64,000 nucleotides of DNA from Pseudomonas sp. SJZ074 (GCF_007828215.1 NZ_VIUE01000002.1:310001-374000); one strand, 5' to 3'; positions 42,835 through 52,646 are shown, counted from the first letter of the stretch. Program-made: numbers and translations. Notes: a model not told the origin generated them from the letters alone.

Positions 42835-43923
42835 CTAACCGGCCAGTCGCTGGGAACCCTTGGCGTAGACGAAACCCGAAAACAGTCGGCGCGCGGTCCG
42901 CACCACCGAGGCGCGGATGGTCTCACCCTTTTCCCCGGCATAGGACAAAACAACGTCGATACCGCCGCTCGGATGCTCGATGCGGACCCGCTGCAAACGG
43001 GGCTCGCTGACGCCGCCGATCAATCCGGCGGCCACACTGCCTGCGGTCACACACGCGGTAGCAAGCCCGATGGAGCCGGTAATCGCCAGCGCCCGATGGC
43101 AGTTGTGCGGCATGAAGTAGCGCACCTGGAGCGTTCCGCCAGACTTTGCCGGCGACACCAGCACCGGCTTGGGAATCACCTTGTCGCTGACATCGCCCAG
43201 GCCCATGGCCAGCCCGGCTTTGAGCCGCAGGGACTCCAGGCGTTGCAGAAAGGCTTTATCGGCATCCAGCTCGGCGGGGCTTTCGTCGCCGCGCTTGCCG
43301 AACTGACTCGCTTCGACGATGACCATGGGCATGGCCATGTCGATGCAGGTCACCACAATGCCGTCGATGACGTCCTGCGATTGCCCGGTGGGGAAGAGTT
43401 TGCCCGTCTTGCTGCCCGCCGCATCCAGGAACGTCAGTTCCACCGGCGCGGCAGTGCCCGGAACGCCATCGATGGCAGTGTCTCCCTCATAGCTGACCTT
43501 GCCCCCCGGGGTTTGCACCTCGGACACGACGAAGGTGCCGGTATTGAGGTTGCGAATGCGCACCGGGGTACGGTCACCGGTCGCCTTGACCAGCCCCTGT
43601 TCGATGGCGAACGGGCCGACGGCGCAAAGCATATTGCCGCAATTGGGCGCAGTGTCGACCCGACGTTGGGAGACCATGACCTGGACGAACAGGTAATCGA
43701 CATCCGCCTCGGGGTGCAACGATGGGCTGACGATTGCCACTTTGCTGGTTTGCGGGCTGCCGCCGCCGATACCGTCGATCTCCAGCTCGTGGCCAGATCC
43801 CATCAGATCGAGCAACAGCTCGTCACGTTCCACGATGGCGGCCGGCAGGTCCCAAGCGAGAAACACTGGGCCTTTGGAGGTACCGCCGCGCATGAGCACA
43901 CAAGGAATTCGTTGCATGAACAC
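42835..43923 (-). CDS. PrpF/GalD-like isomerase (4-oxalomesaconate tautomerase type)
   Basis: The 362-residue protein has the PrpF-fold signature: IPCVLMRGGTSKGPVFLAWD, IDGIGGGSPQTSKVAIV and the catalytic-Cys motif NCGNMLCAVGPFA. PrpF relatives move double bonds in tricarboxylic acids: methylaconitate in propionate use, or 4-oxalomesaconate in gallate breakdown (GalD). Neither prpC/acnD nor galA/galB is near. With CitMHS, DctA and OprD in the same direction it probably isomerises an imported aconitate-like acid. Start at 43923 lies 161 bases from the divergent LysR. Confidence 0.75.
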   Translation of the reverse strand: MFMQRIPCVLMRGGTSKGPVFLAWDLPAAIVERDELLLDLMGSGHELEIDGIGGGSPQTSKVAIVSPSLHPEADVDYLFVQVMVSQRRVDTAPNCGNMLCAVGPFAIEQGLVKATGDRTPVRIRNLNTGTFVVSEVQTPGGKVSYEGDTAIDGVPGTAAPVELTFLDAAGSKTGKLFPTGQSQDVIDGIVVTCIDMAMPMVIVEASQFGKRGDESPAELDADKAFLQRLESLRLKAGLAMGLGDVSDKVIPKPVLVSPAKSGGTLQVRYFMPHNCHRALAITGSIGLATACVTAGSVAAGLIGGVSEPRLQRVRIEHPSGGIDVVLSYAGEKGETIRASVVRTARRLFSGFVYAKGSQRLAG

Positions 43924-44085
43924 TAACTCTTGTTAATCAATCTGGATAATTGATGTTCTGGAGACAAGAGTGGCAGGCTTTGAAAAGTGTTTCCAATGCA
44001 AAGATCGGAGACTTTATTGCGTTTAGCGAATCAATCCCCGTAGGATGACTACCACGATGTATCGCGTTGCTTATGGGGATCCGGC

Positions 44086-44976
44086 ATGGAATATGAGCTA
44101 CAGGACATACGATCTTTCGTCAAAATCGCCGAACTTGGCAGTTTCCACGAGGCTGCCGATGCGCTTCACCTGTCTCAGCCGGCCCTGAGCCGGCGCATGA
44201 AGAAACTGGAGGAAGGGTTGGGCACTGCCTTGCTCGATCGCACGACGCGCAAGGTCAGCCTGACCAGCGTCGGACGCGACTTTCTGCCCAAGGCGCGGCG
44301 CCTGCTGGACGACTTCGACGATTCGATCCTTAACATTCGCGAACTGGCGGAACGGCAGATCGGCCGGGTGACCCTGGCTTGCATTCCCACCGCCGCGTTC
44401 TATTTCCTACCGTCGGTAATCCGCTTGTACAACGAGCGCTATCCGAAAATCCGCATCCGCCTGCTCGACCTCAGCGCCAACGAGGGACTCGAAGCGGTGC
44501 TGCGCGGCGAAGCCGACTTTGGCATCAACATGATGAGCGGCCAGCATCCGGACATCGAATTCGTGCCCCTGGTCAACGAACCCTTTGTCCTGGCTTGCCG
44601 CCGCGATCATGAATTGGCTGGACGCAGCGCCGTCACCTGGTCGGAACTCAGCGACTATCGCCTGATCGGGGTGGGTCGTCTGAGTGGCAATCGCATGCTG
44701 CTTGATCATGCCCTGTCGGGACTGAGCTGGCGTCCGCAATGGTTTTACGAGGTCCAGCACCTGTCTACGTCACTGGGGCTGGTGGAGGCAGGCCTCGGGG
44801 TATCGGCAATGCCCAGCCTGGCGATGCCCGCCGGGGACCATCCAACACTGGTCAGCGTGCCGCTGATCGAACCGGTGGTCAACCGATCACTGGGGCTGGT
44901 CTATCGACGAGGCGCGTCCCTATCCCCCGCCGCCGAGAAGTTTGTCTCGATCCTGCTTGAGCAGTGGCCGCAGTAA
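44086..44976 (+). CDS. LysR-family regulator of the carboxylate locus
   Basis: The 296-residue protein has the LysR N-terminal helix-turn-helix (IRSFVKIAELGSFHEAADAL ... QPALSRRMKKLEEGLG) and a periplasmic-binding-like effector domain. It is divergent from the PrpF-like gene, the usual arrangement for a LysR activator that binds a pathway acid. The intergenic region of 162 bases should hold its operator. Confidence 0.88.
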   Translation: MEYELQDIRSFVKIAELGSFHEAADALHLSQPALSRRMKKLEEGLGTALLDRTTRKVSLTSVGRDFLPKARRLLDDFDDSILNIRELAERQIGRVTLACIPTAAFYFLPSVIRLYNERYPKIRIRLLDLSANEGLEAVLRGEADFGINMMSGQHPDIEFVPLVNEPFVLACRRDHELAGRSAVTWSELSDYRLIGVGRLSGNRMLLDHALSGLSWRPQWFYEVQHLSTSLGLVEAGLGVSAMPSLAMPAGDHPTLVSVPLIEPVVNRSLGLVYRRGASLSPAAEKFVSILLEQWPQ

Positions 44977-45182
44977 GAGCGTTCGCGGAAGGTCGTTCGC
45001 CAATGGGCGGCGCCGAACTTGGGTTCAAGGTAGTGATCACTCACAACTTCAGGGGGCGCATTAATACGTCTATAGCGGCGCATTAATGCGCCATTGAAAA
45101 AGCATCTGCAATGCTAGTCTTCGCCTTCCCACAACCCGGACTGCCGCCGTGCGGGCAGTCTGCTCTACGTCTGGAGAATGCA

Positions 45183-45644
45183 ATGGCAGCTTCGCAACCG
45201 TTCGGAAAGAAAACCGCTTACTGGGGTGTGGCATGGGAGGAAAGCTACGGCTATCCCCAGGCCAGGCAGATAGGCAACGAAATCTATATATCTGGCCAAT
45301 TCAACCACGATGAAGATGGCAACCTGATCGCTCCCGCACCGCTGAATAGCGAAGGCAAGCCCAGTGATTTCTCTTCAATGGGGGAACAAATGCGCGCCTC
45401 CTACGACAACATCTCCAAGTTGCTCGCCCTGTATGGCGCGACCCTTGAAGACGTCGTTGAAGAAACGCTTTATGTGCTGGACATGGACGCAGCATTTGCT
45501 GTGGTAGGCAATGTTCGCAAGGCTGCCTTTGGCACTGAGCGGCCCCAGTGCGCGAGCAACATCATCGGCGTATCGAGGCTCGCACAGCGTTCGCAGTTGA
45601 TCGAAATTGTCTGCAAGGCGGTCATCGGCTCCGGCACCCGCTAA
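45183..45644 (+). CDS. RidA-family (YjgF/YER057c) enamine/imine deaminase
   Basis: The 153-residue protein has the RidA pattern: EIYISGQFNHDEDGN, the helix SKLLALYGATLEDVVEETLY and RPQCASNIIGVSRLAQRSQLIEI. The classical catalytic Arg of RidA (CxRxxxxV) is not clearly kept (CASNIIGVS), so it belongs to another Rid subgroup. It should process reactive enamine or imine intermediates, or an analogous metabolite. ATG 45183 has GGAG. It converges with a LysR gene. Confidence 0.82.
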   Translation: MAASQPFGKKTAYWGVAWEESYGYPQARQIGNEIYISGQFNHDEDGNLIAPAPLNSEGKPSDFSSMGEQMRASYDNISKLLALYGATLEDVVEETLYVLDMDAAFAVVGNVRKAAFGTERPQCASNIIGVSRLAQRSQLIEIVCKAVIGSGTR

Positions 45645-45663
45645 GACGTGCTCCCGGTTTCGT

Positions 45664-46650
45664 CTACGAAACCGGGAGAGCTCGCTGGCCTTCGACCAAG
45701 GGCTTGAGTTCGGCAACCGCCGCTGCGCAAAACGTCATGAACGCCTTGACTCGCCATGACTTTCGAATGTCCTGATGAGTCAGCAGCCAAAGCCCGTCCT
45801 GAAGTTCAGGCACAACCGGGCCGACGCGCACCAACCCGGGCGTGATGTCACCCAGCATGCAGGGAAGGAATCCAAAACCAAGACCCGCCACAATGGCAGC
45901 GCTCGCTGCGGCGACGGAATCGGTTCGGTAGGAAATACAATCAGGGGCAACCCTGCTATCGACGTAGCTCGTTGCCTTGAGGCCGCATAAGGCTGCCGAA
46001 TAGGACACCCACGTCTGGCCTTCTGCAAAAGGTGTTGAGGTCGGCGCGTTTTTATCACTGCCGTATGGCGCCCAAGCAATTGTCGCGAGCTTTCGTCCTA
46101 CCAGACTTTCTGATGGCTTGTTGGTCGCCCTCACCGCGATATCCGATTCATCTCGGGCCAGACTCAATGTCTGATTGCCTACCAGTACCTCAATCGCTAT
46201 CCCTTCATTCAGTGCCTTGAACTGCGCGATGATGGGCGTGAGGAAGTACAGCAGTAGCGAATCACTGGTGGTGATCCGGAGTTTTCCGAGTGGCCCTTGA
46301 CCCGCCCGTGAAACACGCCGTGCAACGCTGACGATATCCAGCTCGACTCGCTCGGCGAGCGCTCGTAATTCCGCCCCCTCAGTAGTGAGCATATATCCCG
46401 AGCGGCGGTGATCGAACAATGCCACTCCGAGTATTTTCTCAACCTGGGTCACTCGGCGCGAAACGGTAGAAACGTTGATCCCCAGCTTCTTGGCAGCGTC
46501 AGTGCGATTGGCGCATTCGCTGAGCGTTTTAATGATGCGTAAATCGTCCCACGAAAGCTGGGCTACAGCACCACTGAAATCTGGTTTGACGTCACCTGCA
46601 GGAGCCGGGCTGGATAATCCAATTTTAGGTGGCGACTTCACTGAAAGCAT
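45664..46650 (-). CDS. LysR-family regulator near RidA
   Basis: The 328-residue protein carries a 30-residue N-terminal tail before the helix-turn-helix (WDDLRIIKTLSECANRTDAA ... INVSTVSRRVTQVEKILG) and a standard effector domain. Later starts could shorten it, since the tail is unusual. It converges on the RidA gene, so they are not divergently controlled, but the close spacing suggests a functional link. Confidence 0.82.
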   Translation of the reverse strand: MLSVKSPPKIGLSSPAPAGDVKPDFSGAVAQLSWDDLRIIKTLSECANRTDAAKKLGINVSTVSRRVTQVEKILGVALFDHRRSGYMLTTEGAELRALAERVELDIVSVARRVSRAGQGPLGKLRITTSDSLLLYFLTPIIAQFKALNEGIAIEVLVGNQTLSLARDESDIAVRATNKPSESLVGRKLATIAWAPYGSDKNAPTSTPFAEGQTWVSYSAALCGLKATSYVDSRVAPDCISYRTDSVAAASAAIVAGLGFGFLPCMLGDITPGLVRVGPVVPELQDGLWLLTHQDIRKSWRVKAFMTFCAAAVAELKPLVEGQRALPVS

Positions 46651-46877
46651 TCCAAATATCGTGTTCGCTCATCATACGAAAAGGCTAAGGCGGAACAAAG
46701 TTATTGCTGCTCGAGTGGGTTAGACAGGTAGCTAGCCGTAGCACGCGACACGGCACGCTACGAAATCAAGTGATGATGAACGATTGCTTTCGGCCCAGAA
46801 GTAGACATTCCACCAACGGTAGAGAGTTGAAAAAGTGGGTTACCTCCCATCGCTCTCCGAGTTGAACAGGTACCGAC

Positions 46878-47345
46878 TCACATCGAACCCTTCTCTACCC
46901 AACGCCGGTACTGCCGCGTGCGAAACCCCATGGCGACCTGCTGCAGAATCAGCGCACGCAATGGCGAGATACGTGGATCAGGCTTTTTCGCCCGACTGAG
47001 TTTACCCAGCTGATACTTCACCACCGCCATGTTCGCCAATGCCGTGCCGATACCGACCATGTTCACACCGCTCTGCACGACACGTTCAGCCACCGGACGA
47101 CGAATACCGCCGGTGACCATCACCGGCATCTTGGCGACGGTCTGGATGTCTCGGGCGAACTCGACGAAATAAGCCTCGCGAGCCAGGGTGCGGCCATCGC
47201 GCGCCTCCCCTTGCGCCTGCGCGCCAGTGATGATTTCCAGCATCCATTCGGTGTCGGGGGCATAATCGCGATAACCATTGGCTTTGCGCTCTACCGATTT
47301 GATCAGGCCGCTCGCCTCATAGAAACGGCTGCGTGACGGCGCCAA
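46878..47345 (-). pseudogene. C-terminal remnant of an OYE-type NADH:flavin oxidoreductase
   Basis: Only the last 150 or so residues of an Old Yellow Enzyme-family protein remain: RTLAREAYFVEFARDIQTVA, then MPVMVTGGIRRPVAERVVQSGVNMVGIGTALA. The first two thirds, with the substrate-binding half of the barrel, are missing and no ribosome site or ATG starts it. It abuts a fragment of a metal-transporter gene, a deletion join. Confidence 0.75.
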
Positions 47346-47490
47346 TGGCCATCGCTGTGCCGCTCGCCGGTTGCTATCTGGGTTGGGTGTGGCTGGACCC
47401 GGTCATGGGCATAATACCGACAGCATTCGTGAACGTCTCAAGCCGGTGCACGAAGTCAGCCATCTGACGGTCGAGTTTCGACCGGCCTGA
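47342..47490 (+). pseudogene. Remnant of a CDF cation-efflux transporter
   Basis: MAIAVPLAGCYLGWVWLDPVMG in one frame continues after a shift as HNTDSIRERLKPVHEVSHLTVEF to TGA 47488-47490. These match the last helix and cytoplasmic end of DmeF/CzcD-type cation diffusion facilitators. The rest is deleted; the join lies directly against the oxidoreductase remnant. Confidence 0.65.
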
Positions 47491-47525
47491 GGTCTCCCCT
47501 TCCATCAATTCCAAAGGAACTTGCG

Positions 47526-47882
47526 ATGCCTCCAGGGCAACGTGAACTGGCGCGGATCGAACGCCGGTTGATTACCACGCTGACCGAAGCGTGCGAAACA
47601 GCAAAAGGTGAAATCCAAGGTTTCACCTGGCTCACCCACACTGCTGACTTGAATGCGTTGGCTAAAACCCTGAAGGTGACCTGGGTGTTCGAAACCCTCG
47701 CTGACAGACAGCAAGCCCAGGTTGATGCCAAGGCTCGCATCCTCGAGCTGACGGCCATCGCGCTGAAAGAAGCCGGCATCGATCTGAGCTTGTCGGATCG
47801 CAACGTCCGCCTTGACTCTGAGCAAGAATGCCAGCGCGGTCATGGTGGCGATTGGAAAAAGCGTCTGGCCAAGGGTGATTGA
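47526..47882 (+). CDS. Hypothetical protein upstream of DUF1289 gene
   Basis: The 118-residue protein has no signal peptide or known domain by eye. It starts MPPGQRELARIERRLITTLT and ends with a basic HGGDWKKRLAKGD. ATG 47526 has an AAGGA site, and it is followed after 2 bases by a DUF1289 gene, so the two are probably one transcript. The order next to a CDF remnant suggests that it once followed the cation exporter gene. Intact by its frame; function unknown. Confidence 0.65.
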   Translation: MPPGQRELARIERRLITTLTEACETAKGEIQGFTWLTHTADLNALAKTLKVTWVFETLADRQQAQVDAKARILELTAIALKEAGIDLSLSDRNVRLDSEQECQRGHGGDWKKRLAKGD

Positions 47883-47884
47883 GG

Positions 47885-48055
47885 ATGGCCAAGGAAATCG
47901 AAAATCCCTGTATCTCGTTATGTCAACTGAAGGGTGATTTGTGTGTCAGTTGTGGACGGAGCAAAGAGGACATCAGAAAGTGGAAACGCATGAAGCGGCC
48001 TGAAAAAATGGCTGCGGTGCAGAGGGCGAATATCCGTTTGAAGGGGCTGAAGTAA
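47885..48055 (+). CDS. DUF1289 family small Cys-rich protein
   Basis: The 56-residue protein has the DUF1289 motif: PCISLCQLKGDLCVSCGRSK with four cysteines, then IRKWKRMKRPEKMAAVQRA. The cysteines probably bind a metal or iron-sulfur centre. ATG 47885 overlaps nothing and lies 2 bases after the preceding stop. Too short for usual ORF cut-offs but clear by motif. Confidence 0.82.
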   Translation: MAKEIENPCISLCQLKGDLCVSCGRSKEDIRKWKRMKRPEKMAAVQRANIRLKGLK

Positions 48056-48091
48056 AACGCAGGGAAAATCGCTTGTCCTTGGATGGATGTA

Positions 48092-48979
48092 TTACACGTT
48101 TAGTTGAATGGATACCTCTTTAGCCACCTCGATGAAAACTCGCATCGCTGCGCTCTGAAAGGCATCTTTGCGCCGCAAAAGGACGGCGGTGCGCTGCAAG
48201 CGCTCAGGCTCCAGTGCGATGGCCACCAGATCGTCATGGGCCAACGCAATTTTGGCCGGCAATAAAGTTGATAGATGCGTCCTACGAACGATTTCGATCA
48301 CTGCACCGAGGGCATTGGCCTCCATTTGCACCTGAGGGCGAATCGCGTGTTTGCGGCAGTAGCGATCGATTTGTTCGCGGGTTGCAAACTCCGGGCTGAG
48401 CAGAATCAGGGATTCGGCATTCAGACCTTGCAATCCAATGGACCGCTCCTCGGCCAAGCGGTGACTGCGACTCACCACTAAAGCGAGGGTTTCGTTCAGC
48501 AAAGGGATGGCATCAATATTCGGTGTATTTATTTCATCGAACGCGATCCCCGCGTCCAATTCCCCAGCCAAAAGCAACTCCTCAATGCGCTCTTGGGAAA
48601 TCTCCTTCAGGTTGAGAGTGATCTTGGGATACCGAGAGTGAAATGCTTCGATCACCGGCCCTACCAGATAAGTCGTGAACGTCGGCGTCACGGCTAGGCG
48701 CAATGAGCCACGGGTGAGGTCGCTCACATCGTGGATGGCGCTTTTAGCATCTCGCAATTCCTGATAAGCACGGCGCGCATACAGAAGATAGACGTCTCCC
48801 GCGTCAGTCAAGCGAGTTGTGCGTCCTGAGCGGTCGAACAGCTGGGCTCCAAGACTTTCTTCCAACTGTTTCACCTGCTGCGAAAGGGCTGGCTGAGACA
48901 CATGCAGTGCCGCTGCGGCCTTCGTGAAGCTGAGATGTTCCGCAACCGCAAGGAAGTATTGGATGTGGCGAGCAAGCAT
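48092..48979 (-). CDS. cynR: CynR, LysR-type activator of the cyanate operon
   Basis: The 295-residue protein closely resembles E. coli CynR as I recall it: [20 protein letters not shown] at the N-terminus, [19 protein letters not shown] in the helix-turn-helix, [14 protein letters not shown] after it, and [16 protein letters not shown] in the effector domain. It should activate cynTS in response to cyanate. ATG 48979 matches that start; the open frame runs 12 bases longer. Divergent from cynT with an inverted repeat between. Confidence 0.9.
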   Translation of the reverse strand: MLARHIQYFLAVAEHLSFTKAAAALHVSQPALSQQVKQLEESLGAQLFDRSGRTTRLTDAGDVYLLYARRAYQELRDAKSAIHDVSDLTRGSLRLAVTPTFTTYLVGPVIEAFHSRYPKITLNLKEISQERIEELLLAGELDAGIAFDEINTPNIDAIPLLNETLALVVSRSHRLAEERSIGLQGLNAESLILLSPEFATREQIDRYCRKHAIRPQVQMEANALGAVIEIVRRTHLSTLLPAKIALAHDDLVAIALEPERLQRTAVLLRRKDAFQSAAMRVFIEVAKEVSIQLNV

Positions 48980-48988
48980 GATTTCACT

Positions 48989-49037
48989 CATAAGATAATC
49001 CGATCAATAGCATAATAAATCAGACTTTTATCTTATG
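48989..49037. promoter_or_regulatory. Inverted repeat, probable CynR operator
   Basis: CATAAGATAA (48989-48998) and TTATCTTATG (49028-49037) are perfect 10-bp arms with a 29-bp spacer centred between cynR and cynT. This long-spaced dyad suits a tetrameric LysR protein and repression of its own gene. Confidence 0.6.
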
Positions 49038-49087
49038 TAACGCGTTGCTTAATCTTTGTCTCACACCCGGACATCGAGACAGCAACC

Positions 49088-49747
49088 ATGAAAGCAATCA
49101 TCGACGGTTTTCTGAAATTCCAGAAAGACGCGTTCCCTGAGCGGATCAAACTGTTCAAGGACTTGGCTAATCAGCAGAGCCCAAGAGCATTGTTCATCTC
49201 TTGCTCAGATAGCCGACTGGTGCCTGAACTGGTCACCCAGCGCGAGCCAGGCGATCTGTTTGTCATCCGCAACGCCGGCAACATCGTACCGTCGTATGGC
49301 CCGGAGCCAGGCGGCGTTTCGGCCTCTGTCGAATACGCGGTCGCCGCACTCCAGGTCGCAGACATCGTCATCTGCGGCCACTCCGACTGCGGCGCGATGA
49401 CCGCCATAGCAACATGCAAGTGCCTGGATCACATGCCAGCCGTTGCCGGATGGCTCCGTTACGCCGACTCGGCCAAGGTGGTTAACGAAGCCCGCAAACA
49501 CCCGGATCTGCCGAGCAAAGTTACGTCCATGGTCCGCGAAAACGTCATCGCGCAACTGGCCAACCTCCAGACACACCCATCCGTTCGCCTAGCGCTCGAA
49601 GAAGGCCGCATCACCCTGCATGGTTGGATCTATGACATCGAGAGCGGGCGTATCGACGCCTTCGATGGCAGTACCGGGACCTTCGTGTCCCTCGCAGAGA
49701 ACCCCGAAATCCACGCCGTTTTCCAGCAAGCCAGGCACATCGCCTGA
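49088..49747 (+). CDS. cynT: Beta-class carbonic anhydrase of the cyanate operon
   Basis: The 219-residue enzyme has the beta-carbonic-anhydrase zinc ligands Cys39, His98 and Cys101 in ISCSDSR and [10 protein letters not shown], with Asp41 and Arg43 as the catalytic dyad. It hydrates CO2 released by cyanase so that bicarbonate, needed as co-substrate, is not lost. ATG 49088 follows the operator region; cynS starts 40 bases after its stop. Confidence 0.93.
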   Translation: MKAIIDGFLKFQKDAFPERIKLFKDLANQQSPRALFISCSDSRLVPELVTQREPGDLFVIRNAGNIVPSYGPEPGGVSASVEYAVAALQVADIVICGHSDCGAMTAIATCKCLDHMPAVAGWLRYADSAKVVNEARKHPDLPSKVTSMVRENVIAQLANLQTHPSVRLALEEGRITLHGWIYDIESGRIDAFDGSTGTFVSLAENPEIHAVFQQARHIA

Positions 49748-49787
49748 AACCTGTACCTGCAACCCTTACCAACTTAGGAGATTCGCC

Positions 49788-50258
49788 ATGATCCAGACTC
49801 AAGCCACCCGCACCGCTCGCCAAGAACTGACCGAAACCATCATTTTGGCCAAGGCTCGCAAGGACCTGTCCTTCGCCGAGATCGTTGACGGCACCGGCCT
49901 GTCCGAAGCCTTCGTCACTGCTGCCCTGCTCGGCCAGCATCCACTGCCTTCCAGCGCCGCCCATGTCGTGGGCAAGAAACTCGACCTCGATGCTGATCAA
50001 GTCGCTTTGCTGCAATCGATGCCAGTTCGCGGCAGTTTTTTTGATGGCGTACCGTCCGACCCGACCATTTACCGTTTCTACGAGATGATGTCGGTATACG
50101 GCACCACCCTTAAAGCGCTGGTTCACGAAAAGTTCGGCGACGGCATCATCAGTGCCATCAACTTCAAGCTGGACATCAAGAAAGTCGAAGATCCGGAGGG
50201 TGGCCATCGCGCTGTGATCACCCTGGACGGCAAGTATCTGCCTACCAAGCCTTTCTGA
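49788..50258 (+). CDS. cynS: Cyanate hydratase (cyanase)
   Basis: It converts cyanate and bicarbonate to ammonia and CO2. The 156-residue protein has exactly the E. coli length, and the catalytic residues fall at the known numbers: Arg96, Glu99 and Ser122 (YRFYEMM ... IISAINF). ATG 49788 has TTAGGAG. No cynX exporter follows. The pair gives resistance to cyanate and a nitrogen source. Confidence 0.96.
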   Translation: MIQTQATRTARQELTETIILAKARKDLSFAEIVDGTGLSEAFVTAALLGQHPLPSSAAHVVGKKLDLDADQVALLQSMPVRGSFFDGVPSDPTIYRFYEMMSVYGTTLKALVHEKFGDGIISAINFKLDIKKVEDPEGGHRAVITLDGKYLPTKPF

Positions 50259-50266
50259 TGTAAGTC

Positions 50267-50340
50267 AGCCCGGGCGTCTGACGGCAACCGGGCTACACCC
50301 CAACCCTTTATTACATCTGGCGCTCGATCGTTGGCGCCAG
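50267..50340 (+). terminator. Two hairpins after cynS
   Basis: AGCCCGG (50267-50273) pairs with CCGGGCT (50288-50294), and CTGGCGC (50317-50323) pairs with GCGCCAG (50334-50340). The first follows the stop codon of cynS by 8 bases. Together they probably end the cynTS transcript; a short T-rich stretch (CTTTATTA) lies between them. Confidence 0.45.
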
Positions 50341-50842
50341 GGACGGGGGGCTCAAACACCTGCCGTCCCCTGACCTTTTGAAAGAATAACCCTTCTCTAC
50401 TTGCGCCCCTGCAGCGCGCTTTCCGCCTCTACTCCGGCAGTAATTGCACGGAAGTGCATTTACTCAGGCCGTATCCAAAACCAAGAATCGCCAACGGCTG
50501 GCTGCGAAAATCCAGCTCACCGCAAGTTCCCGCCTGAGACAAACGGAGCTACGATTTGCAGCCTCATGCGTGGATCTGGTGAAGCAAATATTGTTAGGGA
50601 ACTTCAGTGATAGACTCATGGCTGGAAAAGCTGCGACCGCTAGACCTTTCGCGAAGCAGGCAATGAAGACCGTTGGCAGGCGGAAGAGCCGGATAAGACC
50701 GGCCAAGAGTTGGAGGATATACTTTGGAGGGATTGCGTGCGGTTACGAGTCAGGAGGACTTTTGATAAAGAAACTATTTATAGCGCCAGGCTCAAAAAAG
50801 ACCTGAGCCTTTTCAACGAAAGGTTCAGGTCGGTTGAGATAT
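50341..50842 (+). other. Stretch without a supported gene
   Basis: Between cynS and the NTF2-like gene, open frames on both strands show no family motif and no good ribosome site. It is somewhat less GC-rich and may hold remnants I cannot place. Confidence 0.35.
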
Positions 50843-51319
50843 TTACAGACCGAGGTCAGACAGGCTTGGGTGGTCATCCGGGCGACGTCCCAGCGGCCAA
50901 TGGAACTTGCGCTCGCTCTCCTTGATGGGCATGTCGTTCACGCAGGCGAAGCGACGGTGCATCAAGCCATCCGCTTCGAACTCCCAGTTTTCGTTACCGT
51001 AAGAGCGGAACCAGTTACCTGAATCATCATGCCACTCGTATGCGTAACGTACAGCGATGCGGTTGTCGGTAAAGGCCCAGAGCTCTTTGATCAGGCGATA
51101 ATCAAGCTCTTTTCTCCATTTGCGAGTAAGAAAACCTTTGGCCTCTTCACGATTGGTAGCAAATTCCGCTCGGTTACGCCATTGGGTGTCCAACGTATAG
51201 GCAAGCGATACTTTTTCGGGATCGCGGCTATTCCAGCCATCTTCAGCGAGTCGGACTTTCTCAATCGCCGTTTCACGAGTGAACGGAGGAAGGGGCGGAC
51301 GAGTTTGTGCATCGAACAT
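50843..51319 (-). CDS. DUF1348 NTF2-like protein
   Basis: The 158-residue protein has the DUF1348 pattern: [61 protein letters not shown] and [20 protein letters not shown]. It is a single-domain cone-shaped fold of unknown substrate, common in bacteria. It ends HPSLSDLGL. Start at 51319 follows a purine-rich AGGCACTACC region, with GGAGG at 51328-51332. Monocistronic by position. Confidence 0.85.
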   Translation of the reverse strand: MFDAQTRPPLPPFTRETAIEKVRLAEDGWNSRDPEKVSLAYTLDTQWRNRAEFATNREEAKGFLTRKWRKELDYRLIKELWAFTDNRIAVRYAYEWHDDSGNWFRSYGNENWEFEADGLMHRRFACVNDMPIKESERKFHWPLGRRPDDHPSLSDLGL

Positions 51320-51691
51320 GGTAGTGCCTCCAGGACAATTGGATGTATCGGTTTATATAACGTTTTCGAAACTCAGCAAAACGGCACAACTTTCTTTCAG
51401 CGATCATCATCGCAACATCAACACGTCACGATAATCGCGATTCATATCAACATCTCAACAAGCCAGCTTACGCGAACGGGTACGAGCAACCACGCAGACT
51501 AATATGCGTCAGGGCCATATTTTCGTTCTTCTACATGAGCCCAATGTAGAACGATCATTCTCCTTGGTCAATCATCGCTTGGAATTTTTTTCGATTTTCC
51601 ACATCGTGGCGTACCTGATTGATTGCCGTTCTTACGGGATGAAACGCCAACGCCCGGGATACCCAGGCGTGTGCAATGGCAGCGCTGCGGT
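51320..51691. other. Stretch without a supported gene
   Basis: The region between the NTF2-like gene and the creatininase-family gene (which is transcribed toward it) holds only unsupported frames on the plus strand. Part is AT-rich, and it should contain the promoter of the NTF2-like gene. Confidence 0.4.
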
Positions 51692-52441
51692 TCAACCCGC
51701 CATGGACTCACGGCTAAAGGCCTGCACCTCCTGCAACAGACCTTGCGCGGCCAGCATCACCAGCTGCCGGCCTTTTTCCGCAGAGGCTTGCGCCGGGTCC
51801 GATCCCATGCGGCCATCCGGATGCCGGGCGCGGAAATCGGCTGCCTCCCGGATCGGGCCCCAGTTGGCGATCTGTGGCGAGTAATCTGCGGATTTGATGG
51901 CGTGGGGATAGGCCCACTGGGTCACGGCGATTTCCGAAGGCGTTGCATGAACACCGTGACCGGTGGGGAACTGCTCCCGCGCCAGCTCATTGACCCCTTC
52001 CAGATCCCACCAGTTGCACAGCTTCAAGGCGAAACCCGCAGGGCGACGGACGAAACTCGCCTCGGCGTACAGTTCCGAGAACGCCGCTTCAATCGAGGCG
52101 ATATTGCCGCCATGGCCATTGAGAAACAGCATCTTTTCAAACCCATGGGCAGCCAGCGAGCGCACCCAGTCGCCGATGGCGGCGATGAAAGTCGAAGGTC
52201 TGAGCGAGATTGTTCCCGGGAATCCAAGATGATGTTGCGCCATGCCGATGTTGAAGGTCGGGGCAATCAGAATGTCCGCGGCCTGCTGCGCCTGGTGGGC
52301 GATGATTTCGGGGCACATCCAGTCCGTCCCCAGCAATCCGGTAGGCCCGTGCTGCTCGTTGGAACCGATCGGGATGACCACGGTACGGCTGCGCTGGAGG
52401 AATGTTTCGATTTCGGCCCAGGTCGATAGATGTAAAAGCAT
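51692..52441 (-). CDS. Creatininase-family amidohydrolase (first copy)
   Basis: The 249-residue protein has the family metal site: VVIPIGSNEQHGPTGLLGTD (Glu, His and Asp), FLNGHGGN and GHGVHATPSE with Glu. Members cleave cyclic or formamide amide bonds, such as creatinine or formamidopyrimidines. The sequence is not of the classical creatininase branch (no YKSQ..GGG..HFPGT), so the substrate is open. It is divergent from a LysR gene with 205 bases between them. Confidence 0.82.
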   Translation of the reverse strand: MLLHLSTWAEIETFLQRSRTVVIPIGSNEQHGPTGLLGTDWMCPEIIAHQAQQAADILIAPTFNIGMAQHHLGFPGTISLRPSTFIAAIGDWVRSLAAHGFEKMLFLNGHGGNIASIEAAFSELYAEASFVRRPAGFALKLCNWWDLEGVNELAREQFPTGHGVHATPSEIAVTQWAYPHAIKSADYSPQIANWGPIREAADFRARHPDGRMGSDPAQASAEKGRQLVMLAAQGLLQEVQAFSRESMAG

Positions 52442-52646
52442 CTGCGTTCTCTCTTTGGAAAGGTTCCTTGCGGAACACGATGGGTGCGAGGTTCAGTAAA
52501 GGCGCCTGTTCACCTGCGCTGCATTCAAGACCCGATTGCAACGCATTGCAGGTCAGATGTTGCGCCCACCACCAAATCACAGCAAGAGCAACTATCTTGG
52601 TGTACCGTTGCCCTATGAGCAACGCAGAATCGGAAGGACACCAGTC

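Noticed and set aside
42781..43926. 381-codon open frame on the plus strand over the PrpF-like gene
   Set aside because: Shadow of a gene with intact PrpF motifs; no ribosome site or family.
50444..50806. 120-codon plus-strand frame between cynS and the NTF2-like gene
   Set aside because: No ribosome site, no motif, and compositional drift suggest a chance frame; left as an intergenic stretch.
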